DNA of 64,000 bases from JACVRN01 sp035276685 (GCA_035276685.1 DATELK010000199.1:46804-110803), one strand, 5' to 3'. Counted from the first letter of the stretch, positions 39,140 through 48,098 are shown. Translations and numbers: made by a program. The notes: generated by a model not told the origin, from the letters alone.

Positions 39140-40312
39140 CTATCGACTATTACCATCTCGCCTAAGCTCTTCTGCTATAGCCCCCGCGACGACCTGAGAG
39201 CCTTCGCGGTTCAGGTGCGTGTCCCAGAGGGGATTAAAAGTTAAGACTCCCTCGCTCGCGGCTTTCAGCAGAGCAGGAGTCACGTTAATAAATCTCAGGC
39301 CGTTTTTTTTGGAAAGCTCTTCCACCAGCTCTGGCAAATCTGTCGGTCGCCAGTTAAAGAACCTGGGCTGTGTGCTCTCGGTAAATCTAAGACAGCAATA
39401 TTGCGCGCGTATCTTACTCGGCATAAAGACTAGCCAGGGAGTCAGCCCCGATGCACGCGCCGTCTCTGCGTATTGCCTGAGCGCCGCGTCAAGCAGCTCT
39501 ATCTGTTTCGGGGTCAACTGGCCTCTGCCGGGAGGCGTGTGCTCAAGCGTGACCGGAATCTCTCCTGTCTTGGAGATGTAATACGCGTCCTGCTTTCTGG
39601 CGAACCTGCGCCGCGCTTTGACATACGCATTTTCGGCCGCGTGATAAAGAAATTTGAGGAAAGATGTTTGCTTGCGGGCGACCCTGTAAGGTCTCTGCCC
39701 GGTGGCTTTGAATTCCTCTAAAAGCGCAGCCTCTTGCTGTATCCCTTCTATGTCGTTGCCTTCGAAGAAGACAAGGATGGATTGGCTGGTGCTCTTAGAT
39801 ACGCCGTACTCTTTCAGATAAAAAGTTTGAGTGAGGGTGCTGGTATCGCTCACGCTTAAGTTCTTAACCCTGACCCCTAGAAGCTTTCCAAGCCTAGTGG
39901 TGAACAGCTCATCGAACGGCAGAAAGCCAAGCTCTGTGAATGAATCGCCGACGACCACTATCTCCCAATCGGTCAGGTCTTCAGGGTTTCTGAAGCCTTG
40001 CCTGTCGTAGGTAACCGTTATCTCAGGCTCGTTGAGATAAGGATTGTTGCCCGCGCCCCAAAGCTTATCGTAAGCCACGCCAAGGACGTTGCCTTTCCAC
40101 ACATCCGGCCCCGGCCTGCGAAAAAAGACTTCGCCCACAGGCTCTGTCGGCTGGCGGTAATAGATGGGCAAGGCTCGGGTGGCGGCTGCGCTATTTTCAA
40201 GGTCTATCTCAAGAAGTCTGCACGCGGCTTCGATGATTAAAACGGCTGCCAGCACTGAGGCCAGCACTACGCAGATTCTAATAAGAACACGGCGAAGGTT
40301 TTTAACCCGCAT
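39140..40312 (-). CDS. SGNH/GDSL-hydrolase-like protein, membrane-anchored
   Basis: The 390-aa protein has an N-terminal membrane helix (IRICVVLASVLAAVLIIEAAC). Block I is EIVVVGDSFTELG, with GDSF giving the presumed catalytic Ser. Block III is FFEGND (like GxND), and near the end is WDTHLNREGSQVVA (like DxxH). These three blocks fit SGNH hydrolases involved in acyl or acetyl transfer on surface polymers. It lies 4 bp from the GT39 glycosyltransferase gene upstream, so a shared role in envelope glycan or lipid modification is likely. Followed by a minimal attC-like site. Confidence 0.8.
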   Translation of the reverse strand: MRVKNLRRVLIRICVVLASVLAAVLIIEAACRLLEIDLENSAAATRALPIYYRQPTEPVGEVFFRRPGPDVWKGNVLGVAYDKLWGAGNNPYLNEPEITVTYDRQGFRNPEDLTDWEIVVVGDSFTELGFLPFDELFTTRLGKLLGVRVKNLSVSDTSTLTQTFYLKEYGVSKSTSQSILVFFEGNDIEGIQQEAALLEEFKATGQRPYRVARKQTSFLKFLYHAAENAYVKARRRFARKQDAYYISKTGEIPVTLEHTPPGRGQLTPKQIELLDAALRQYAETARASGLTPWLVFMPSKIRAQYCCLRFTESTQPRFFNWRPTDLPELVEELSKKNGLRFINVTPALLKAASEGVLTFNPLWDTHLNREGSQVVAGAIAEELRRDGNSR

Positions 40313-40316
40313 ACAG

Positions 40317-41555
40317 TTAATGGCTGGTTTTATTTCGGAGTCGCCGCCATCCGACGGCGAAAAATATCGCGGCCATGGGCATTATCGGCAAACTATATCT
40401 TGACTCTGTCCACATGGGAAGCTGAGCCAGCAGAAGGAATACAGGGAAAGAGACGAGGTGTATGAGCGAAGCCATGCGCTTGCGCTCTGTAAAGAATCCC
40501 AGCGCGGCTACCACTATGACAAATAGGTTTCCGAGCAGGAAGAGTCCTTTCACCAGCAGCACGCCGAAGCGCAATTCTGCCAGCGCCTGAGAAATCGGAA
40601 TATTGTGAGAGCCCAGTAAGTAGTTGCCCGAATCTAAAAACAGCTTGGGATACTGCCCCGCGCGCACGACCAGCCACTGGCCCGGCGATTCAACAATACG
40701 CGCGACGGCTCTACTCAACAGCACGCTGTCTTTCTCTGTCTCGCTCAGCCCCGGCGGCACCTGAAGCAATGGGTGGTTGCTGATATCAAGCAGGGCCCAC
40801 TCGCTGCCTGTCCACACTTTGATGCCGACCAGTTCCGTCTCGATAGTGCCGCAGAGCAGGTTCATGCCCCACCCGGAGGCAGCGACCGGAATAAATCTCC
40901 CGAACACAACGGCGTTGCGTACGACCCACGGGGACAAGACCGCAACCGCCGCGACCGCGATGATAAGAAATGTCCGCAAGCGATGCCGCATCGAAGGTAA
41001 CAATGAGAGCAGAGGCAGAGCGAGTATGAAAAAGAGCACGCCCGGCCTCGTCAGTGCGGCGAGGCCCAGAGCTAAACCGGCCAGCACAGCCTTCTCACGC
41101 CCCCACCAGAAGACGGCCAGAGTCAATAAGAATGTGAATAAGGTTTCCGTCAACAGAACGGCCGTAAAAAATCCTGTCATGGGAGCAAGGGCCATCCCCA
41201 GGCTCGCGAGCACGGCCACGTGACGATTAAAACGGTCTCTCGCCATCAGGTAAACCAGCGACACCGTGGCCGCCCCAAGAAGCGACTGCAACAACATCAC
41301 TGCCACGACAGGCGGCGAATCTCCCCACCATAACAGGGCTATCAACGCCGGATAGAGAGGCGGGCGATGTGTCGTCGGCAGCAGCGGCCCCGACGGGTTA
41401 TCACTCAGGCTGAAGACGTGATGAAAGGCAAGATTTCGAGCTATGGTTAAGTAATCAGAGGTGTCGCCTGCGACCCACGCCCTTGACCAGACCCACCACA
41501 GGCGGGCGGCAAGGGCCAGAGTTGTCAGCCATGCAATGTGGCGCACATCTTTCAT
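40317..41555 (-). CDS. GT39 (ArnT/PMT-like) membrane glycosyltransferase
   Basis: The 412-aa protein has about ten hydrophobic helices. The first loop contains VAGDTSDYLTIARNLAFHH, the GT39 acidic motif region, and later THRPPLYPALIALLW. This family transfers sugars from lipid-phosphate donors at the membrane's outer face. The acceptor is unknown. It is transcribed with the SGNH-like gene (4-bp gap). Confidence 0.85.
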   Translation of the reverse strand: MKDVRHIAWLTTLALAARLWWVWSRAWVAGDTSDYLTIARNLAFHHVFSLSDNPSGPLLPTTHRPPLYPALIALLWWGDSPPVVAVMLLQSLLGAATVSLVYLMARDRFNRHVAVLASLGMALAPMTGFFTAVLLTETLFTFLLTLAVFWWGREKAVLAGLALGLAALTRPGVLFFILALPLLSLLPSMRHRLRTFLIIAVAAVAVLSPWVVRNAVVFGRFIPVAASGWGMNLLCGTIETELVGIKVWTGSEWALLDISNHPLLQVPPGLSETEKDSVLLSRAVARIVESPGQWLVVRAGQYPKLFLDSGNYLLGSHNIPISQALAELRFGVLLVKGLFLLGNLFVIVVAALGFFTERKRMASLIHLVSFPVFLLLAQLPMWTESRYSLPIMPMAAIFFAVGWRRLRNKTSH

Positions 41556-41631
41556 TGACCCCGTTATCTTTGCAGGAAACTTTTAGTGAATCAACACTTA
41601 AACTCAAATATATGGAGAAAGAGAATCCCGG

Positions 41632-42228
41632 TCAGGAAGGAAGATTGTAGGTGACCTTTTTGCCCTCCACCTTGATGAGCCCTTTCTTCTTGAGGTCGGA
41701 AACGAGCGCGGAGACCTCCTCCGCCTTCAGCTGTTTTTTAAATACAGCGCTAATCGTGCTGGAAAGCGTCGTCACTGTGCGGGGTCTGGCCGCGCCTCGT
41801 TTCTGAAGGTCAGCGACAATCAACGCCAACCTGTCAGGCGTAGCCTTGGGGTCTGCGGGCTTCAGTATGGGAATCTCTTCAATTGACTGCACGCGACACA
41901 CGCGCAGCTTTCTTTCCTTGAGGTGTTGTATAAGAGGGTCGAAGCCCGTGTCCTTGGAGATAATGTGAAAGAAGGCCTTCGGGTCTTTCGCGGCCCGATG
42001 GCCCAGGTAATAAGCTATGAGGAAGTCCAGAGCATTGGGGCCGCTTCCAGTCAAGTGTACATACTCTGCATTTCCCCCCTTTGGCTGGAGCGCGGCAACC
42101 GTCTTAACCGGTATCTGTGTCTGGCGGTGCCCTGCGAAAATGATGACATGTATGTGCTCCTGTTGAAGAGCCTCAAAGTTGTCAGGCTGCACGTTCTCGT
42201 AATCTATAAGCACATAGTTTGTTTTCAC
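41632..42228 (-). CDS. PIN/NYN-type putative nuclease with C-terminal OST-HTH-like domain
   Basis: Residues 1-130 fit a PIN/NYN-like fold: VLIDYENVQP at the start (metal-binding Asp), GSGPNALDFLIAYYLG, then FHIISKDTGFDPLIQHL (second Asp pair). The last ~60 residues (LAL..DLQKRGAARPRTVTTL.. to LIKVEGKKVTYNL) look like a small winged-helix/OST-HTH RNA-binding domain. A metal-dependent RNase role is inferred. It is 40 bp before the next gene in minus reading. Confidence 0.8.
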   Translation of the reverse strand: MKTNYVLIDYENVQPDNFEALQQEHIHVIIFAGHRQTQIPVKTVAALQPKGGNAEYVHLTGSGPNALDFLIAYYLGHRAAKDPKAFFHIISKDTGFDPLIQHLKERKLRVCRVQSIEEIPILKPADPKATPDRLALIVADLQKRGAARPRTVTTLSSTISAVFKKQLKAEEVSALVSDLKKKGLIKVEGKKVTYNLPS

Positions 42229-42268
42229 GTGTCCTCACTATTCTTTGGGAAAGAGAAGCTATCAGGGG

Positions 42269-42901
42269 CTACGGCTTACGCGCGAATATGTAGGCGCGGC
42301 GGCTCTGGTATTCCACCTCCGGATAAGGCTCTCTCTCGATTACTTCCTCTAATTCAAACCCGGCCGACTCAAGCCGCTCCTTCATCTCTTCCCTTTCAAA
42401 GAAGATGAAATCTACAGAGACCTCTTTGCCCCACCATTCATCCCTGTGAATAACCTCTCGCCCTATATGAAACGTAAGCAGCAAGACCCCTTTGGGACGT
42501 AAGACTCGCTTTAGCTCCGACAGGGCTTGATTCAACGCGGTTCGTGGAACGTGGATAATCGAGTAAAAAGCCGCTATTCCTCCATAAGAGTTGTCGGCAA
42601 CGTCTGAGAGATTCAGCATGTCGCCTTGATGGAATGGAATATCTTTATGCAGATGCTGCGCGCACTCTACCATGCCCCGCGACAGGTCAACGCCGCAAGT
42701 TTGCGCCCCGCGCTCGTGTAAATAGCGGGCAACGTGTCCGGGGCCGCATCCCATGTCACAGATAATTCCCTGCGAGCCTGCTTTTTCAGCCAGCCAATCA
42801 AGCATCTTCCGGTCGAAGGGCTTGCTCTCCAGCTCGTCGCGAAAGTGGCTGGCATAATCCTCCGCCACCCTGTCATAACTATTTTGCAAATCTTCGTTCA
42901 T
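42269..42901 (-). CDS. Class I SAM-dependent methyltransferase
   Basis: The 210-aa protein opens YDRVAEDYASHFRDEL and has motif I IICDMGCGPGHVARYL, motif II CGVDLS and motif IV YGGIAAFYSIIHVP; it is of the UbiE-type small-molecule methyltransferase size. The substrate is unknown. Its ATG (42899-42901) overlaps the end of a minimal attC-like site, so the gene begins right at a cassette boundary. Confidence 0.85.
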   Translation of the reverse strand: MNEDLQNSYDRVAEDYASHFRDELESKPFDRKMLDWLAEKAGSQGIICDMGCGPGHVARYLHERGAQTCGVDLSRGMVECAQHLHKDIPFHQGDMLNLSDVADNSYGGIAAFYSIIHVPRTALNQALSELKRVLRPKGVLLLTFHIGREVIHRDEWWGKEVSVDFIFFEREEMKERLESAGFELEEVIEREPYPEVEYQSRRAYIFARKP

Positions 42902-42931
42902 TAGCCCTTCGTGTCGAACGAGTTGTTAGGC
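42899..42931 (-). repeat. Minimal attC-like site (33 bp)
   Basis: Minus reading is GCCTAACAACTCGTTCGACA followed by CGAAGGGCTAATG. R''-L'' is perfect; L'-R' is reduced and merges with the methyltransferase start. It begins 8 nt after the stop of the DUF1330 gene. Confidence 0.7.
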
Positions 42932-42939
42932 CCGCAGTC

Positions 42940-43260
42940 CTAATCATCAATGCGCGCAAGTCTAGTCATATCTTCGCCCGCCACTAACACCAGCTCATTC
43001 CGCGCCCCGCCAGTGCGTGCTTTAAGATAAGGTCTGTACTCTTCGCTATTGTAGAAGCTCAAGGCCGCGTCTTTGGAAGGCCACTCGACGATGAGAAATA
43101 CCTGCGGCAGTCTTCCTTCGCCTTCGAGTCTTTCAACGTTGGAGGTGCGCGCTAAATACTTACCGCCGTAGCGCTCGACAAGCTTAGTCACATTCTCAAC
43201 GTATTCTGCGACCCAGCTCTGGTCAATTATATCCAGCTCGGCAACACAATAATATTTCAT
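42940..43260 (-). CDS. DUF1330 family protein
   Basis: The 106-aa protein shows the family pattern YGGKYLARTSNVERLEGEG, then VFLIVEWPSKDAALSFYNSEEYRPY. It is a dimeric ferredoxin-like alpha/beta-barrel fold of unknown function. A GGGAGAG motif precedes ATG 43260. It is flanked at its stop by a minimal attC-like site, consistent with cassette carriage. Confidence 0.85.
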   Translation of the reverse strand: MKYYCVAELDIIDQSWVAEYVENVTKLVERYGGKYLARTSNVERLEGEGRLPQVFLIVEWPSKDAALSFYNSEEYRPYLKARTGGARNELVLVAGEDMTRLARIDD

Positions 43261-43300
43261 GCTCTCTCCCTGAAATCACGAATTGAGTAGTGACTCTACG

Positions 43301-43486
43301 CTACTCATATTCCGTGGGCCCGACGACGTGCGAAACTTTCAAATCTGAGCAGACCTCAATCGCATATCTACGAAACCTCTGGACAAGCGGGCGCTTTGTG
43401 CCGGGAGCTATAACCCTAATCGACAGCGCAAAGAGCGCGAAGAGCATTCCCGTGCTAGCGCCTCTACTCTGAACAATCTTTTTCAT
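43301..43486 (-). CDS. Possible small ORF (61 aa)
   Basis: MKKIVQS is followed by a hydrophobic run (GMLFALFALSIRVIA) and a basic tail. There is no Shine-Dalgarno sequence and no family match. It fills a 249-bp gap between the DUF1330 and NAT genes; it could be chance. Confidence 0.3.
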   Translation of the reverse strand: MKKIVQSRGASTGMLFALFALSIRVIAPGTKRPLVQRFRRYAIEVCSDLKVSHVVGPTEYE

Positions 43487-43509
43487 AGCTTAGAGCCGCC
43501 GTAATCTCT

Positions 43510-44268
43510 TCAGTTTATCATTTCAATGCCGAAGTGCTCCCGCAGTATCGCCGCGTACTCTTCCCGGCTCGTTAATGTTCGCTCCTGTCGCACGCCATTC
43601 TTAAGAGTTGTGATAAAACGCATCCCGCTCAGCGTTACGCGGCCTTCCTCCGTCGCGCGCGAACAGATACGCCCCCGGGTGAAGTGTGATTGCGGAGAGG
43701 TCTGGTGATAGCGGCACATCTCCGCGTAGTCCGCATACTCATGCGGGCGCAGAGTGAAACGATACTGAGCTTCCCATTCGCTCCCCTCTTCGCGCTGCAT
43801 CAAGAGCAGGTAAGGGCCGTCCGTAAGAATGCGGTAAGCGCGGTTGCCCTGCACCTGCTCGCCGCGCTCATCAAGCAACAACGGCTCAAGAAATGAATCC
43901 CCAAAGCCCACGTCCACGAGCCAGCGCTGCTCTAAGGTCACCATCAGCGCCATGTGGTCGAAGCTTGGGCCGAAGCCTCCTTCCGCATTCGCGACTTCGG
44001 CCGAGAGCATGACGACATCGAAGCCCAGGGCACGCAACAGGGCGGCAAACAGGCCGTTGGCTTCGTAGCAGAAGCCGCCGCGCCTGCCTTCTACCATCTT
44101 GGCAAACAGGGCTTCATCTTCAAGAACTATAGGCTGTCCGGCGTGTATGCTCAGATTTTCAAAAGGCACTGTCAGCAGATGCGCGACCTGCAAACCGCGT
44201 AAAGTCTCCGCCGTAGGATTAAGCGACCCGTGATAGTTAATGCGCTCAAGGTAAGCCTTGACGTTCAA
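43510..44268 (-). CDS. Arylamine N-acetyltransferase
   Basis: The 252-aa protein has the NAT catalytic triad: C67 in RRGGFCYEANG, H105 in FDHMALMV and D119 in WLVDVGFGD. These enzymes acetylate arylamines and hydrazines from acetyl-CoA. The N-terminal LLTVPFENLSIHAG is also typical. Its start overlaps the end of the AlkA-like gene by 23 bp (44246-44268), suggesting a linked pair. Confidence 0.93.
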   Translation of the reverse strand: MNVKAYLERINYHGSLNPTAETLRGLQVAHLLTVPFENLSIHAGQPIVLEDEALFAKMVEGRRGGFCYEANGLFAALLRALGFDVVMLSAEVANAEGGFGPSFDHMALMVTLEQRWLVDVGFGDSFLEPLLLDERGEQVQGNRAYRILTDGPYLLLMQREEGSEWEAQYRFTLRPHEYADYAEMCRYHQTSPQSHFTRGRICSRATEEGRVTLSGMRFITTLKNGVRQERTLTSREEYAAILREHFGIEMIN

Positions 44269-44932
44269 CTAAATCTCTCCTATGAGTTCTGCAATTACTG
44301 GCACGACTGCCATTCAAATAGTAATGCCACAATAGCCGCGCCGCCACTGACCTCCACGGCTGCCACTCACTGCTAATTATGCTCAGCTCTTCCTCTGTCG
44401 GCCTCTGTCTTAATCTCTTCAATTGCTTTACGGCTACGGCCAGGGCCAAGTCGCCTCTGGGCCAGACATCCGGGCGCAGCAGCGCCATCAATAAGTATAT
44501 ATCCGATGTCCAGCGCCCTATCCCTTTGACCTTCATTAATTCAGACCGGACACTATCGTCATCCATTGAGCTGAGGGCCGAGACATCCAAGTCCTGCCGG
44601 ACTATGGCCAGGGCTAGGCAACGACCATAGGAAGTTTTTTGTCGGCTAAATCCTACGGCCTTCAGCTCGGCGTCGTTAAGCAGCAGGAATCGCTCCGGAG
44701 TAAGAGGCGCTGCAACGGCAAGAAGCCTGTCAAAAGCGGCTCTGGCCGATGATAAGGAGACTTGTTGCTCAAGGATGATGTGTATAAGCGTCTGGAAGCC
44801 TTGTTGACGCTCCCAGAGCGGCGGCAGGCCATGACTGGCCACTATTTGCGCGAGGTCTGAATCGAGAGCAGCTAAACTGCCAACCGCCTGAGCAAGAGTT
44901 CTCTTGTTAAGCGGCTTTAGTTCTCCTTTCAT
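44246..44932 (-). CDS. DNA-3-methyladenine glycosylase II family (AlkA-like)
   Basis: The helix-hairpin-helix (VKGIGRWTSDIYLLM) and catalytic Asp region (WPRGDLAL) are present, then EWQPWRSVAARLLWHYY as in AlkA. It excises alkylated bases in base-excision repair. I chose ATG 44932 with MKGELKP; the TTG at 44953 would add 7 residues. The C-terminal tail (NCRTHRRDLVERQGLP) is not typical and runs into the NAT gene. The N-terminal AlkA domain is absent, so this is the short form. A full attC-like site lies 37 nt before its start. Confidence 0.88.
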   Translation of the reverse strand: MKGELKPLNKRTLAQAVGSLAALDSDLAQIVASHGLPPLWERQQGFQTLIHIILEQQVSLSSARAAFDRLLAVAAPLTPERFLLLNDAELKAVGFSRQKTSYGRCLALAIVRQDLDVSALSSMDDDSVRSELMKVKGIGRWTSDIYLLMALLRPDVWPRGDLALAVAVKQLKRLRQRPTEEELSIISSEWQPWRSVAARLLWHYYLNGSRASNCRTHRRDLVERQGLP

Positions 44933-44968
44933 GCCGGTAAATATAACCAGCAAGGATTCAGTATAGCA

Positions 44969-45077
44969 ATCTAACGCCCGAATTAACCCGGCCTGCGAGA
45001 GCAGCTTTCAGGATTGCGGCGAGGGCTAATCGTGAAAGGGATGCTGTCGCAGGCCCATGCAGAATGATTTGTCAGGC
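44969..45077 (-). repeat. attC-like site, full length, best conserved (109 bp)
   Basis: Minus reading starts GCCTGACAAATCATTCTGCA and ends GGGTTAATTCGGGCGTTAGA. The interior folds into a long arm: CCTGCGA-AGCA-TTTCA at 44992-45009 pairs with TGAAA-TGCT-TCGCAGG at 45033-45054. R' is GTTAGAT and matches GTTRRRY; R'' is GCCTGAC. It begins 6 nt after the stop of the PDZ-TonB gene. This is the classic attC plan. Confidence 0.88.
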
Positions 45078-45083
45078 TCGGCT

Positions 45084-45776
45084 TTACGGTAACACGAAGT
45101 CGTAGGTTATCACGCCGGATACTTTCACAGGTGCGCCGGAGAGCTTTGTAGGGGTGAAGCGCGCCTGATACGCGGCCTCGACCGCCGCCTGCCGTAGAAG
45201 CGGGTGGCCGCTAATTGCTTTTGCCTTTTCTACTCTCCCCTCCTCATCGACAATGACATTAACTGTGACGGTGCCGGAAGCCCCGGCTGCTTTGGCTACC
45301 GCGGGGTATGGCGGAAGCGGTTTTTCAATCGCTTTATCATTGAGCACACCGCCCGAAATGGTTTCTGTTCGGACTACTGTCTGTGCCCCTCGTTCCCTTG
45401 GCGTCACCATCACTACACGATTAACGACTTGCCTTACCGACGGGTCATACCTTAAGAAAACAACTTCAAGCGGGCCGGCGGTATTGTTAAGCGAGCGGCG
45501 TAAGGAATCCCGCATATCCTGAGCCGACTGTATCCGTCGTTTGCCCACTGATAGGATCACGTCCCCGGGCATCAGCCCGACCTGCTCAGCCGGGGAGCCC
45601 GGCTCGACGGACTCAATAAGAAAGCCCATTGTTCCGGCAGCGCCTATGCCCTGTTGATTTTCGGTTTCCTGAGCATAACCGGATGCGAAATTGCTATGCC
45701 AAAAGGCGAAGATAGCCGCCATTGTCACGGCAGCTAATACACTCGCGAGCTTGATGTCTAATTTTCGATTCCTCAT
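45084..45776 (-). CDS. Exported PDZ-domain protein with TonB-like C-terminus
   Basis: ATG 45776 follows GGAGGAGGACAC, a strong Shine-Dalgarno; a start 21 codons upstream at 45839 has none. A signal/anchor helix (LAAVTMAAIFAFWHSN) is followed by a PDZ domain (PGSPAEQVGLMPGDVILSVGKRRI). A TonB C-terminal-like domain follows (PPYPAVAKAAGASGTVTVNV, EAAYQARFTPTKLSGAPVKV). It probably binds exposed peptide tails at the envelope. It is directly followed by the best attC-like site. Confidence 0.85.
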   Translation of the reverse strand: MRNRKLDIKLASVLAAVTMAAIFAFWHSNFASGYAQETENQQGIGAAGTMGFLIESVEPGSPAEQVGLMPGDVILSVGKRRIQSAQDMRDSLRRSLNNTAGPLEVVFLRYDPSVRQVVNRVVMVTPRERGAQTVVRTETISGGVLNDKAIEKPLPPYPAVAKAAGASGTVTVNVIVDEEGRVEKAKAISGHPLLRQAAVEAAYQARFTPTKLSGAPVKVSGVITYDFVLP

Positions 45777-45885
45777 GTGTCCTCCTCCGAACAGGTTAAG
45801 TGACTGTCTGCACACCTGGAGCCCCGTAGGCAGACTCAAACGTGATTTTAGACACCAGCAGACGTTATTTGTTCCCCACTGCCAA

Positions 45886-45910
45886 AGCCTGCTGCCCGAA
45901 TTAACGCGGC
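45886..45910 (-). repeat. attC-like half site
   Basis: The plus-strand sequence AGCCTGCTGCCCGAATTAAC then GCGGC matches the L'-R' flank of the full sites (compare 20710). No R''-L'' partner is seen before the plus-strand gene at 45961. Confidence 0.5.
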
Positions 45911-45960
45911 TGAACTTTGCGGCAACCCGTGTCGTAATGGCCTACGGGAGGTGTGAGAAG

Positions 45961-46434
45961 ATGTATTGTTCATCTTGCGGCGGGCTGGTGGCGCAGGGCC
46001 TTAGCTACTGCAATTTTTGCGGCGCAAAGCTGAAGGATGAGAAGGACAAGAGCGCCGTCACCTCGTCGGAGCTGAGAGCCGAATCCCTCATTATGTCCGC
46101 GATGGTAGGCCTCTTCGTCACGGGACTTCTGGCCATAGCGGTGCTCATGGGAGTGATGAAGGCCGTGCTCAACCTGAATGCGCCGCTGATAATCGCCTTC
46201 ACGCTGCTCAGCTTCCTGATAATGCTCATCATAGAGGGCGTGCTTATTAGACAGTTGCTGCGCCGTAGACGCGGCGCTGAAGAGAGAGGCGATTCTGCTG
46301 CGCCAGTGAAGGGGCTGGCCACGAAAGAGCTTGACACGGCAAAGCAGGGAGCGCTGCCGGAAGCCAGGCCGAGCGTAACAGAGCACACCACGCGGGCATT
46401 CGAGCCCATCTACCGCGAGCGGGAAACAAAATGA
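45961..46434 (+). CDS. Zinc-ribbon membrane protein
   Basis: ATG 45961 is preceded by GGGAGGTGTGAGAAG. The N-terminus is a zinc ribbon, CSSCG...CNFCG, followed by two membrane helices (IMSAMVGLFVTGLLAIAVLMG and LIIAFTLLSFLIMLIIEGVL), then a basic segment and an acidic/Thr-rich tail. This is a common layout of uncharacterised zinc-ribbon membrane proteins. A longer frame upstream (from 45691) lacks this signal and crosses the attC-like half site, so I reject it. Confidence 0.78.
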   Translation: MYCSSCGGLVAQGLSYCNFCGAKLKDEKDKSAVTSSELRAESLIMSAMVGLFVTGLLAIAVLMGVMKAVLNLNAPLIIAFTLLSFLIMLIIEGVLIRQLLRRRRGAEERGDSAAPVKGLATKELDTAKQGALPEARPSVTEHTTRAFEPIYRERETK

Positions 46435-46543
46435 AGAGCCTCGCTTAAGTCGCACCTCCTCACAGTCGCCTCTACCTCACGCAGTGCGCCTGCGTAATAT
46501 CTCTTTTGATTAAACTCGAAACAGATTTTAAACTGGAAGCGAT

Positions 46544-47524
46544 ATGGCGATAAGAAACATGACGGGAATTAACAGGCGAGACGCATTGCGTATGTTAGGC
46601 ACGGGCGTAGGCTCTCTGGCGGCTGCTATCTCATGCTCGCCGCGCGGGAGTGTGTCGGGAACTGGCGGCGCTGCCTCGGATAGTAATCCCACACCCGCAG
46701 CCATGCTGACCAAGCGCATCCCTTCATCCAATGAAGCGATTCCTGTGATAGGGCTGGGAACGTGGCAGACCTTCGATGTTGGCGCTTCTTCTAGCGAGCG
46801 CCAGCCGCTGGAAGAAGTCCTCGCCGCGTTCTCGTCAATGGGCGGCAGGCTCATTGACTCCTCGCCCATGTACGGCAACTCGGAGGAAGTAGCCGGTGAC
46901 ATCAGCGCCAAGCTGAGCCTGCGGCAGAAGCTCTTCGTGGCCACTAAGGTCTGGACGAGCGGAAAGGCTGCGGGCGTAAAGCAGATGGAAGATTCCATGC
47001 GGAAGCTGCGCGCAGACCCCATAGACCTGATGCAGGTGCATAATCTGGTTGACGTGGGCACGCATCTGGACACGCTCGCGGAGTGGAAGCGCAAGGGGCG
47101 CGTGCGGTACGTAGGCGTGACTCACTACACTGCGAGCAGCCACGACGCTGTGGCCGATGTCATCTCGTCCCGGCCGGTTGACTTCATACAAATCAACTAC
47201 TCTGTCGGCGAGCGCGAGGCGGAGGGGCGGCTTCTGCCGCTTGCGATGGAGCGCGGCGTGGCGGTAATCGCCAACAGGCCTTTCGCGGGAGGCGACCTCT
47301 TTAGCCGACTGCGAAGCAAGCCTCTGCCCGCGTGGGCCGCAGAGATAGATTGCGAGAGCTGGGCGCAGATTCTGCTCAAGTTCGTCATCTCGCACCCTGC
47401 CGTTACCTGCGCGATTCCGGCCACGTCCAAGGTGACGCATCTCAGGGACAACATGAAGGCGGGGCAGGGGCGGCTGCCGGACAAGGAGCTGAGGGCGCGT
47501 ATCGCGTCGGAGCTTGCGGGATAA
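46544..47524 (+). CDS. Aldo/keto reductase with N-terminal Tat-like signal
   Basis: INRRDALRMLGTGVGSLAAAISC is a twin-arginine-like leader with a Cys that could be a lipobox. The AKR domain follows: IGLGTWQTFD, LIDSSPMYGNSEEV (catalytic D/Y), FVATKVWTSG (Lys), LMQVHNLVD (His), and VAVIANRPFAGGDLF. It would be an NADPH-type oxidoreductase, unusual for being exported. Its substrate is unknown. It stands alone, converging on the DUF5946 gene. Confidence 0.88.
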   Translation: MAIRNMTGINRRDALRMLGTGVGSLAAAISCSPRGSVSGTGGAASDSNPTPAAMLTKRIPSSNEAIPVIGLGTWQTFDVGASSSERQPLEEVLAAFSSMGGRLIDSSPMYGNSEEVAGDISAKLSLRQKLFVATKVWTSGKAAGVKQMEDSMRKLRADPIDLMQVHNLVDVGTHLDTLAEWKRKGRVRYVGVTHYTASSHDAVADVISSRPVDFIQINYSVGEREAEGRLLPLAMERGVAVIANRPFAGGDLFSRLRSKPLPAWAAEIDCESWAQILLKFVISHPAVTCAIPATSKVTHLRDNMKAGQGRLPDKELRARIASELAG

Positions 47525-47561
47525 TAAAACCGGCACTTAAGCAGAAGCCGTTCAGCTCTTG

Positions 47562-48080
47562 TTAACATTGAGCCTTCGCTTCGGCAATCAACTGGCTGGC
47601 CAGCGCGTGATGCTCAGCCCAACTGCTCCAAACATCCCTTGCCCACTCACGCACACGCTCTATGTGCTCGTCAGCATCCGAAGCACTGTGTATGTAGGCT
47701 ATGTTGAGCCGCCCTCTCTGCTCCGGCAGATGAGCGGGCTTCTGAATGGCGGGGTTCGTGCTCAGCCACTTTTGAACTACCTGATTAAGAGCCAGGGTGT
47801 CTTCGTGCTCAATCGCGGCGCAGATGCCCGTCAGGTGAGCGGCGAATGATTTGCCCGAGCGCATGTACCTGTCCGGATGTTGCAGCGAGTAAGCGTCCAC
47901 GGTGAGACGATGGATTCGCCCGTAGCGGTAGTCGCTGAACTCCCTGACAAGGATTTCTTCAAACAGCTTCAGACACCCTTCCCTGCCTCCGGTCACACTC
48001 GCCCCGCAGTCTTCACACACCTCTTCGGATTCGTTCTCGTATTCAGACACAATCGTTGACGGCGGAACGGCTCGACGCAA
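47562..48080 (-). CDS. DUF5946 family protein
   Basis: The family pattern is visible: a zinc-binding-like CEDCGA near the N-terminus, then HRLTVDAYSLQHPDRYMRSGKSFAAHLTGICAAIEHE. Function is unknown. The start is uncertain: TTG 48080 as shown, or GTG 48050. It is in a minus-strand run with the next gene but separated by 18 bp. Confidence 0.78.
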   Translation of the reverse strand: MRRAVPPSTIVSEYENESEEVCEDCGASVTGGREGCLKLFEEILVREFSDYRYGRIHRLTVDAYSLQHPDRYMRSGKSFAAHLTGICAAIEHEDTLALNQVVQKWLSTNPAIQKPAHLPEQRGRLNIAYIHSASDADEHIERVREWARDVWSSWAEHHALASQLIAEAKAQC

Positions 48081-48098
48081 ACATCAGGCGCAGCTTTC

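Noticed and set aside
45691..45960. Longer N-terminus for the zinc-ribbon membrane protein
   Set aside because: No Shine-Dalgarno sequence, the region crosses a half site and antisense to the PDZ-TonB gene start; ATG 45961 has GGGAGGT and the zinc ribbon starts there.
47540..47570. CTCTTGTTAACA near the DUF5946 stop as a decayed attC
   Set aside because: Similarity is too weak to the GAGTTGTTAGGC end.
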